DNA of 64,000 nucleotides from Ditylenchus dipsaci (lineage: Eukaryota; Nematoda; Chromadorea; Rhabditida; Anguinidae): positions 186,001 to 250,000 of the forward strand of contig SADC01000031.1 of assembly GCA_004194705.1 (NCBI GenBank). The letters run 5' to 3'. Numbering within the stretch: the stretch's first letter is position 1; each line of letters starts with the position of its first letter. The notes below the pieces were generated by a model, which saw only the letters and a program-made list of their open reading frames with translations, searched no databases and was not told the origin of the DNA. The position numbers and the translations under genes are program-made. This document shows, piece by piece, positions 55,270 through 64,000 of the stretch.

Positions 55270-57977
55270 TATTTTTTTACTTAATACATAAAAAGAAACA
55301 TTTCTAATTACTTTCTTAACCAAAGGCTTAATATTTGTTTCTTTCTTTTTCTTTGTCAACACAATAAGTACTGGTTTTTTTAACAGCATAGCAAACTTCC
55401 TGTTGTTTTCTCAACAAACTGCAATATAATCACCGTTGTTTTTATTTATCTTTATATATTGTTCTGCCTATGTATCAGGTTTCAATTTTTTACGTGAAAA
55501 GTGGATTTTCAAAGGCATTAAAAATAAGTGCGAAATTGACGATTTTAACGCTGAGTCGTGTTCGGCTGTTTGCCAGGACAAACCTTATTACTTTTAATAC
55601 AGGAAAGCAGAACGAAGAAAGGTTAATATGATTCACATTGCATTTTTTCTTGCTCTGTATAATGGTGCACATTAATATATAAAAAAATGACGTTATCACA
55701 TTTTTCGGTTCTTAAGAATCAACACCATTTTCGAAAAATGACACAATTTTTTCATTGAAGCGAAATTTTTACATTCAATTGTCCTAAATTTTTAATGATA
55801 TCTCATCAAAAAGCCCGTAATCTGCCCTTTTTTCAAGTCATAATTACTGTATTCGATAATAGGAATTGACGAGATCTGCCATCTTGAAGTTTCATACGCA
55901 AAAATCTTAACTTGGTTAGTTCGTAGGGGCAGCTGACCCGCGAAGAGTGATTTCTTTTTTTATTTTTTTCACCATCGTGTTCAGCGTGAAATTCTGTGCC
56001 AGGATGTGCTCTTAAGACAATCTGGCATTCTAGTGATAATTTACTAAGTTCGCCGATTTTGAGATGGCTGCAATTTTTTATTTTCTATTATTTCGACAAA
56101 TCCTTTTTTTTATCTGGCAGAGGAAGGTGAAGAATTTTATTTGGTACTTTGCACGCCACATTATCAAAACAAACTTCTTTTAAAAAATGCTTTAACATTT
56201 GTCCTTGTTTTCGAAATCCTTCGAAATGAAAAAAGAGAAACCGTTCAGCGCGGTAGGATATGCTGACTTTGTAAGGCTTGTTTCGATTTTTTTTACAAAG
56301 CTCTGCGCAAGCGATTAGCTAGCTCACCGAGCTTTAGTGTCAAATCTAAGTGAATAAAAGAGTGGGACAAATAGTTTGTCAATTTGAGGAGTGCCAACAA
56401 AAAGAAAATGACGAGAACATGGTATGTTTTGATTTCTCGTTCTTACATGCGTATGTGTAATTTTAGTAGATGCATGCAAAAATAACTGAAAGTGGCTAAA
56501 GTACTGTCTGTTTTATCGCTAAGCCTTAGAAGACTAGTCAAAGATATGTAGTAAGATTGTAGAAAAGGCATTAAAAATAACCATTCAGCATGTTTATGCT
56601 GTCATTTTTCAGTATTTGTTCAAACAGTTGAGGAAAAAAATTTGCTTTGATAATGTGGCGTGCACGGTACCAATAATTTTAATCTTCCTTTATCAGATAA
56701 AAAAAGAACTCGTCGAAATGTTAGAGAAAAAAATTACAGCCATTTTAAAATCGGCGAAATTCTCGGACCACCCTGTATAAGCTTCCAAATGAGGTATTAC
56801 TTGCTTAAAGCAAAAGTAAAATGTGTGAAACATTCATTATTACAAAATTAAAAAAAATTAGATGGGTCAAAAAGTTTAAAACAAAAAGATTTTGTATAGT
56901 GTCTCTCTAATTTCAAAAAGGTTTAATTAAGCTCTTTTTGAGTCGTAAACTATATTCTTGACTATCTATTTGAAACTTTTTATTCTTTTTTTTCTACATA
57001 GCAATTAACACTCCGAGCCTCATGCGTGACTTTTGCCATTTCTGAAGCAGAATTTCATGGAGAACACGATGGCTTTTTCAGATTTTCTTTTCAAATCTAA
57101 AAAGTGGTTCAAATTGACCTTTGAAACATGTGACCCATATGCCGGGCTCTACAAACTTAGATCAGACTATAACTTTTTCTGCAGATATGATTTTAATCTG
57201 TTTCAAAAACTATAAATGCTTCTCATTAGCTCTTCTATCTTTCTGTAGATTAATAATTATCACTTAGACCAAAAATAAAAATTAAATTCATCAAAGATCC
57301 CTGAAATGTGAGTTTTGAAAATCGCAGCTATTTCACAAAAATGCCTATAACTTTCATTGTATCGATTTTTTTAAAGCATACTTTACGGCATCTGAAAAAT
57401 CACATTCTGCGCTACAAAATGACGTGTTACGTTATTATACGTGCCTCCCAGCCCGACTCACAATACAGTGTTGTAAGTCCGTCTGAGGAATATAAGGATT
57501 TTAAGGATTATGTTTTAGATAGCATATTCGTAAACACTGCACACCCTGTAAAGACAATAAAACATTCCGTGTTTTTTAAAGTATTAAGAATAGTTTTGCA
57601 CTATTTTCTGTCCTATTTGTGTGAAAAAAATTTCAAAAGGCGCGCATTTAAATTTTTGGTCAAAAATTTTAGTGATATTTGTATTTTTGTTCATATCTTC
57701 GAGTTGGTTCATGACAAATCATAATCTATAGTTTATTTTGTAGCTGAGCGAACAATCTTTTTATGAATATCAGTTTCTTTCCATACATTCTGAATTTCGA
57801 GACCAAAAAAGCATTTCAAAACTACTTTACATTTTATGAAATATATATTTTTGTGATAAACTTCTATAATTATCTGTTTTTCTGTGATTTTTTCAAAGAT
57901 CTGTTTATGATTTAGATTCTACATTAGAAACTGGTTCTAAGGTTGCTGTGGTCTGATGTAATCTATGCTTTCTTATG

Positions 57978-58443
57978 AATAATTTCAAATGAGTATAATG
58001 GTATGCATGAATTTCTGAACACCAACCCAATTAGTCTACTTATCATTCTCCGGGTCTAGTGCATCAAAAGTTTATTGAACTAGGAGAAACCTTATATACC
58101 TTATTCGACGCGCCACATTTCGAGATTCGTCCGGTGCATTATAGGTATTCAGGTTAAGTAAAACTGCATTGCACCTAATGACGATTCACAATCGCCACTG
58201 CAAGAAATTCTGAATCTCATCCCAAGTGTTTCACTATATAATTTAACTATTATACCAAAAAGTTTATCTAAATACTTATGATACACCGGACGAACCCTCG
58301 AAATGTGGCGCACCGAATAAGGTATTGTTTTCTCCTAGTTCAATAAACTTTTGATGCACTAGACCCCGGAGAATGTTAAGTGGACTAATTGGGTTGGTGT
58401 TCAGAAATTCATGCATACCATCATACTCATTTGAAAATTATTT
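57978..58443. mobile_element. 470-bp TIR element (copy 2, inverted)
   Basis: Reverse complement of 48424-48893; here too the flanking sequence reverses across it, leading into a 0.65-kb inverted arm that ends at about 59089. Confidence 0.8.
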
Positions 58444-59089
58444 AAATGCGCGCCTTTTGAAATTTTTTCACACAAATAGGACAGAAAATAGTGCAAAACT
58501 ATTCTTAATACTTTAAAAAACACGGAATGTTTTATTGTCTTTACAGGGTGTGCAGTGTTTACGAATATGCTATCTAAAACATAATCCTTAAAATCCTTAT
58601 ATTCCTCAGACGGACTTACAACACTGTATTGTGAGTCGGGCTGGGAGGCACGTATAATAACGTAACACGTCATTTTGTAGCGCAGAATGTGATTTTTCAG
58701 ATGCCGTAAAGTATGCTTTAAAAAAATCGATACAATGAAAGTTATAGGCATTTTTGTGAAATAGCTGCGATTTTCAAAACTCACATTTCAGGGATCTTTG
58801 ATGAATTTAATTTTTATTTTTGGTCTAAGTGATAATTATTAATCTACAGAAAGATAGAAGAGCTAATGAGAAGCATTTATAGTTTTTGAAACAGATTAAA
58901 ATCATATCTGTAGAAAAAGTTATAGCCTGATCTAAGTTTGTAGAGCCCGGCATATGGGTCACATGTTTCAAAGGTCAATTTGAACCGCTTTTTAGATTTG
59001 AAAAGAAAATCTAAAAAAGCCATCGTGTTCTCCATGAAATTCTGCTTCAGAAATGGCAAAAGTCACGCATGAGGCTCGGAGTGTTAATA

Positions 59090-59112
59090 AATTAATCGTT
59101 TTCAGGTAAACG
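59090..59112 (+). promoter_or_regulatory. Acceptor-like site before the coiled-coil gene (possible trans-splice site)
   Basis: TTAATCGTTTTCAG ends at 59105, 7 nt before the ATG at 59113, directly next to the end of the duplicated block. Confidence 0.5.
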
Positions 59113-60284
59113 ATGAAACTTTTCATTCTAATCACGATCTTCTATTTAATTAAAACTATGGATGCCCAAACTGGTAATAAATGAATTTCAAAATATATTT
59201 AAACTCAAATATTAATTTAGGCAACCAAAACTAGAAACATTTTGTACACAGTTGGATTTTAATAAAGCATTGAGCAGTTTAGAAAAAGAAGGAAATAATG
59301 TTAATAAAAAATGCCAAAATTACCCAGCCATATCCAAAACAATTTACAATTGCGGGAAGATTTAATCAAACTACTAACCTTCCGCTCAGAAATTGTTAAT
59401 TTTATCGTAGCTTATGAAAAAATATTTGCACTATCAAATAATGACCAAAGTATTGGTTTTAGCAAAACCATTGACCAGAAAATTATATCAATGCTAGAAA
59501 CAAACAAACATTTTATAAGTAAAATTTCCAGCTCGCAAGATTCCACAGAGTTTTTATTGGATGTTCATTACAGAAGTTTAAAAGACCAAATTTCACAGGC
59601 TTCAGAAAAGCTGGATAAAAATGATGTAACAAAAAAGTTGAATGATTGCGTCAAAGAGCTGAAAAGTTTTGATCGCATTGGTCAGGATGCAGAAGTTAGG
59701 AGAAAATATATTGAAATGTTTGCAAAAACTGTGGAAGAAAAGCAGGATGCATTACAGGAGACGATAAAAAATGCTGAAAATTTGGACTTGAGAAATTACT
59801 CTTTTAAAGTGGACATTAGTGAAATAAACAAGTTTTTAAAATCCCAAGTAGATTTATTTGAAAAAATACACAAGGAATCAGAAGAGACAAAAAATAACTA
59901 CATTATAAAAAATATAGAGAAAGTGATAAATCAAATAAAAATTTTATTAAAAAGTGAAAAAGGTGCTAGTAGCTTAACGATGCAAGAAGAAGAAGAATGT
60001 ATAAATCCACAATTTTTCATCTTACAAAACGTACAGAATATATCTAGTTTGATGCAACAAGCTAAGAAAGGTGCTAACATCTTAAAAGAAGCGATAATTG
60101 AAATTTTTATTTTATCAAAAAACATACAAAAAATAACTGCCTCAACACAAAAAGTTGAAGAAAGTGCTAGTAGCTCAACGATACAAAAAAAGTGATGAAC
60201 GAAATTTTTAGCTTGTCCCGAAATATAACTAGTTTGATACAACAAACTCAGACAAGTGCTAGCACATCAACGATACAAACTTAA
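59113..60284 (+). CDS. Secreted coiled-coil protein, unknown function
   Basis: Exon 1 (59113-59173) encodes MKLFILITIFYLIKTMDAQT, a signal peptide, with donor GTAATA. Exon 2 starts at 59221 and reads QPKLETFCTQLDFNKALSSL...KKCQNYP...YNCG, with three Cys. A 295-codon open frame (59311-60195) follows, rich in Lys, Glu, Ile and Asn with heptad-like segments. It breaks at a run of seven A (60184-60190) and resumes as MNEIFSLSRNITSLIQQTQT to a stop at 60282-60284. The C-terminal third holds three related units ending GASSLTMQ, SASSSTIQ and SASTSTIQ, which shows that the frame beyond the A-run belongs to the same gene. All three frame breaks need one added base. No family is recognised; secreted helical proteins like this are common in nematodes. 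AATAAA near 60576 may be the poly(A) signal. Confidence 0.68.
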
Positions 60285-60624
60285 AATTTAAAACAATAAC
60301 TCGCACAATTGTAAAATGTAAGCAATTTTGTTTTTGTTTAAAAGACATTTAGGCGCTAGTAGCGAATACCCTCCCCTCCCCCCCCCTCCCAAGAATCCGA
60401 CTTTTTAAAATTGCTGTAAAATTGCGTATTCGCTACCAGGGTCGACTTTTTCGAATAAGACTTCAACTGAAAAATTCGAAAAAATCGAGACAACGAAACT
60501 TTATATAAAGTAATTCACTTTACAGAAAATGTCTTTTTACAATCTTTTTTCTCTTCCTCTTTTTGAATGTAACAAAATAAATTCTTTTACTCACTTTTTT
60601 CGCAGTGAATACCAACTTTATAAT
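60285..60624. other. Intergenic, nothing recognised
   Basis: Contains a small inverted repeat (GTAGCGAATACCC / GTATTCGCTACC, about 60357-60440) around a C-rich run. No gene. Confidence 0.45.
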
Positions 60625-60861
60625 TACCGTATTTTCTCTATTAGACCCCCATGGGGATTATTTTTCAACCCCTAAAAAATCAGAAAAGTTTGAGGTCGAT
60701 TTAGAGATATTCGGGTGCTCAATCAAAATCTGAGAAGTGGAATAATGAGTATCAAGAAAAGGCAAAAACAGATTTGCAAAATATTTGCTCTAGGCTGAGA
60801 TATGAGGTCCATATGGTGGGGGATTATTAGAAATTGGGGGATTAATAGAGAAAATACGGTA
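60625..60861. repeat. TACCGTA-family MITE
   Basis: Ends TACCGTATTTTCTCTATTAG and inverse. Interior matches the 19783 and 40557 copies in inverted orientation (GGTCGATTTAGAGATATTCG, GTGCTCAATCAAAATC). Confidence 0.8.
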
Positions 60862-61334
60862 TTCTGTTTATTTTAATAGAGACACATTTTTGAGTCAAAA
60901 TAGTTTTATACAATTGTCATTTGGATCCAATATTTTCAGACGATTATTAGTAGTTTTGTAGTTCCTAAAAATTATATTAGGTTAAGCAATAAATATTGTC
61001 GCATTATTAAAACTAATTTTTCATGCAAGATTCGACAATATTTCGTACGATTATTTAAAGCAGGTTAATACATAATTTTGTAGCTCAGCATCTTCTCTTC
61101 AAAACCGTATATGAACTTTTTGATTTAAATTTTTGATTTTTTTTTAACTTTTTGATGAACTTTTTGAAAAACTCAGGACGGGATATTGACGGTAAAAAAA
61201 AAGACGGTCGGCAGACCAAACGGCGGAAAAAAATTGTGATAGCACAACAAGTAGAATATTGCAATAACAATTTGGAAAACATCCATCTTCAAATATGAAC
61301 TTTTTCCATCAAAAGATTTTTTCCCCTCAAGCTT
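60862..61334. other. Intergenic, nothing recognised
   Basis: AT-rich, no exon or element identified. Confidence 0.4.
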
Positions 61335-61520
61335 TTAAGTGGCAACAGAAACAGCTATGATAGTATTATTTGAGAAAGAAAGTCCTATCATAAAACCTGC
61401 TGTCGACATACTTCTCATTCCGGTAGCATCTGATGCTTTCCTAAGCATATTTTCTATAACGACTAAGGAAGCGGAGGGCGGAAGAGTTGGCATTGGGGAA
61501 CGCCTTCTAAAATAGCGCAT
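61335..61520 (-). CDS. Possible small peptide or 3' exon, unrecognised
   Basis: A minus-strand acceptor GCTATTTTAG precedes a frame reading RRSPMPTLPPSASLVVIENM to SMSTAGFMIGLSFSNNTIIA and a stop at 61335. The C-terminal part is hydrophobic enough for a membrane segment. It lies 0.5 kb downstream of the metallopeptidase stop codon on the same strand. No family is recognised; it could equally be chance. Confidence 0.3.
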   Translation of the reverse strand: MRYFRRRSPMPTLPPSASLVVIENMLRKASDATGMRSMSTAGFMIGLSFSNNTIIAVSVAT

Positions 61521-61907
61521 TTTGCTTAGTTACAACTCAAAATATGTCACTTAAACAATCGTTTTTATACTAAAATTGAAACGTCAACAATGAATGTGAA
61601 CAATGAACCATTGATTACTAATTGAAAGTGGATCTGCTTTGCAACAAGGACAGTGGGCAAAAAAATTAACTCTAGACAGCCGGTAGACGGCCGCTGGAAA
61701 ATTGTCTTTGGATGGCCGCTAGATTGCCGGGATAAATTTCACAGGACGGCAAAATATCAGACGAGCCCTCAAAAATCCTCACACAGGAAGTTGCAGTGAC
61801 TTTCAAAATTTTGTCGTTGCGGCACGTAGTGCCAACACAAATAGAAGCAAAACTAGTACTCTGCTTTAGTAAATACGGTTTTTAAACGATAAAAAATGTT
61901 TATATTA
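61521..61907. other. Intergenic, repeat fragment
   Basis: Holds a fragment of the GCCGG-type repeat (61678-61750) also seen at 25.6-25.9 kb. Confidence 0.4.
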
Positions 61908-61913
61908 TTTATT
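61908..61913 (-). terminator. Poly(A) signal AATAAA of the metallopeptidase gene
   Basis: AATAAA on the minus strand about 90 nt beyond the stop codon at 62003. Confidence 0.6.
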
Positions 61914-62002
61914 CAAATAAAAAACTATTTCGTAACATTATATAGTTTACAACAAAATCTAACAAATTATCAAACGCAGACTAGAAAAATTATCTCATTT
62001 CA

Positions 62003-63936
62003 TCAAGAAACCCAGACCTTGCAGTGTTGTCCAGGCGAATACAATGATCCATTTGGACAGTTAAAGGCATCTTGGAAGGCGGGGAAATTTCGTAATGTGC
62101 CTAGAGTTCTATAGTATGGAGGGCTGTGTACATCAACTAGTATAGACACCCATTCGTCCATATTGTTGGTGTAAGAGCACATGAGTTTGGCAAACGACAG
62201 GAAAAAGAGCTGATCGTGAGTGTATTGGCCTACTAAATCACCAGGCAATGCCTTATCTGGACCGTTTACATCTAGGAAATGGCGGTAGGCACGGTAAGCA
62301 GCGTGTATTCCTGCAAAATATGTTGATATCTCCAATTTTTTTCATTAAATATCAAGTCGTACCGCCATTGTCAGCAATATTTTCACCCAGAGTATTGGCT
62401 CCATCCAAGCAGTTGGGCTGAAATTCCTCAGCGTCTAATGGACAAAATCCGTTGTACTCATCAACCACACACTGAGCCATTTGGTTGAAAGATCGGGTTG
62501 AAGTTTCATCCATCCAGTGGTTGAGGGTTCCATTTGCATCCCATTGAATGCCCATGTCATCTACAAACATCATACAAATCAGTTAGTCTTGAGGTTAAAG
62601 TAAAGCTGGGTGATAGTGAATTTACCGGTTATTCGTCGGCACTTTTTAATTTACTCAAAATCAGTAAATTAGGATTTGCTGTCGATTTCTTATGTAATAT
62701 ACGAGAAATTCCACAGTTATCAACGTATGGAAAACTGACTGGTGATGATAACAGTAGATTAATAACTGTGGAATTTCTAGTATATTACATGAGAAATTCG
62801 ACAGTTATCGAAAATCCTAGTTAACCGCTTTTCGGCAGCTTACGTCTAATTTATCGGTCAATTTACCGATTTTAAAGTTTCTGATAAATTTAACAACAGT
62901 ACTATCAACTTTGTTTGTTATATGACCTACCGAAACCGTGGGTGAGTTCATGCCCGAGAATAGTGCCCAAACCACCAATATTAACGGCAGCAGGCCATTC
63001 AGGGTCAAAGAAAGGCTGTTGAAGGATAGCCAGTGGAAGGGTGATGGAATTTAGCTGGGGTTGATACCAAGCATTAGCAAATGTTACAACTCCATTAAAA
63101 TCGTCTCGTTTTATGCCATCTTTTCTGCCAAGAACCGCGTAGGACTGGTAGTGGGAAAATCTAAAATAGTAAAAATGATCGTGAAGTTTGTGTTTATGCA
63201 TTTCGGTTTCGAAAAACAAAAAAGCACTCAATTTTTTATAAAACTATAAATAATTTCGCTTAAGTTATCATTTAATTATTTTAATCAAGACTAACTATTT
63301 GCGAAACGAAACTTAAAAAATCCTTACTTATTCAATTCATGCAACATCTTGTGGTAACTGTCTGTCAGGCTAAAGTTGAGCACGCTATAGTGGTCGATGA
63401 TCTTCTGGTTGTCAGTCAACATGTCAGGGTAGCCGATATTAACCACCATGCCATCCATTTTACTGTAAGCATGATGTTTAGTCTCCACACTCATCCAGGG
63501 TAATTGGTCGATCATGGAGCGGAAGCCGAGCAGCACTAAAAAGTAAAAAAAAATTGAAATTTGTACTTTTTTATAAAGCACCAATTTATCTATTTGTTAC
63601 CCCCATTCAGCATTTTTTTGGCAGATTCTCTGAGGCGCTGCCTATCATCGTTAACATCTGGCAGAATATGGTCAATGTACAGCCTACCACTGGCTACATC
63701 CATGTTGTCTCTAAAATAAATTAAACATGAATCCACAAAATAGTTCCTGTATTGTATATTACAGTGTCGAATAAGCACAGTCAACCTCTGTCCAACCCAC
63801 ATTAACTTTACTTTTTGGTGAAACCTTGTCATCGTAGTGATTGCTGTTTAATCTCTTGTTGTTGAAAGAATGTATTGGTGATGAAGGTGTCTGTGTGCGT
63901 GGTGATTGCTTAGAAGTGTGCGTTTGGCGAACATAA
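62003..63936 (-). CDS. Neprilysin-like M13 zinc metallopeptidase, 3' part
   Basis: Zinc endopeptidase of the neprilysin/endothelin-converting-enzyme family, normally a membrane-anchored ectoenzyme that trims peptides. Exons on the minus strand: about 63936-63763, 63710-63601, 63535-63328, 63160-62931, 62560-62363, 62310-62003. All phases agree and no frameshift is needed. In order: WTEVDC, NMDVASGRLYID, LPWMSVETKHHAYSKMDG with GYPD, TFANAWYQP (the NAxY substrate motif), GHELTHGF plus Asp-Asp across the junction (zinc ligands HExxH), GENIADNGG (third ligand Glu and the conserved Asp), GQYTHDQLFF, and the C-terminal CKVW followed by two extra residues. Introns are 52, 65, 167, 370 and 52 nt. 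The N-terminal half and membrane anchor lie beyond the right edge. The upper boundary of the first exon listed is uncertain. Confidence 0.94.
62692..62790. repeat. Palindrome in a metallopeptidase intron
   Basis: ATGTAATATACGAGAAATTC and its inverse with one mismatch; nested in the 370-nt intron between the zinc-site exon and the next. Outer sequences (about 62611-62890) are a weaker inverted pair, so the intron is largely a small MITE. Confidence 0.7.
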
Positions 63937-64000
63937 CTTGAAAATAATCAAATTTAAATATTATATTGTCATAAATAAGGTAAATGGTGAGTGATAAATG

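Larger units (their letters stand above)
51785..57654 (+). repeat. 5.8-kb direct duplication, copy 2
   Basis: Matches 42586-48424. It continues to 57978 with about 325 bp whose counterpart lies inverted at 48893-49205. It contains second copies of the TACCGTA MITE and the CATTTGCGG array element. Confidence 0.9.

Noticed and set aside
57308..57724. 138-codon open frame present in several copies (also near 48078, 49557 and 58784)
   Set aside because: The copies are near-identical recent duplications, so conservation says nothing about selection. No signal peptide, known domain or splice signals; it partly overlaps the GAACACGATGG repeat unit.

Overview
The window reads as nuclear DNA of a small metazoan, most probably a nematode. 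It is AT-rich. The genes are split by many short introns (42-75 nt) and a few long ones that collect repeats. One gene is a four-helix 'Clc-like' protein, a family I know mainly from nematodes. Another is a Na+/K+-ATPase-like pump resembling the non-canonical nematode CATP type. Three genes have a splice-acceptor-like site 7-15 nt before the ATG, as expected for spliced-leader trans-splicing. I cannot name the species.

Layout. 1-6.3 kb: repeats, including a mariner deletion derivative and 8-bp-TSD elements. 6.35-17.23 kb, minus strand: P2C-type ATPase alpha subunit, 19 exons placed, last membrane helix not found. 17.4-29.3 kb: gene desert of nested MITEs, minisatellites and CCG arrays. 29.7-30.5 kb, plus: SUMO-protease-like (SENP/Ulp1) gene. 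32.96-37.36 kb, plus: Clc-like four-helix protein; its 3.1-kb last intron holds a small secreted Gly/Arg/Gln-rich protein gene on the opposite strand (35.92-36.38 kb) with its own TATA box and poly(A) signal. 37.6-41.7 kb: large palindromes and a decayed hAT transposon. 42.26 kb, plus: unrecognised Pro/Ser-rich gene. 42.6-59.09 kb: block of near-identical direct and inverted duplications without recognisable genes. 59.11-60.28 kb, plus: secreted coiled-coil protein. 62.0-63.9 kb, minus: 3' half of an M13 (neprilysin-like) metallopeptidase running off the right edge.

The genes do not form a pathway; this is an ordinary eukaryotic neighbourhood with heavy transposon load. Two themes stand out. 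First, several elements with 8-bp target duplications carry satellite-like arrays of short motifs just inside their ends. Second, at least a dozen apparent frameshifts in five genes are all repaired by adding one base, and duplicated blocks differ mostly by single bases in homopolymers. That points to residual long-read assembly error rather than mass pseudogenisation.
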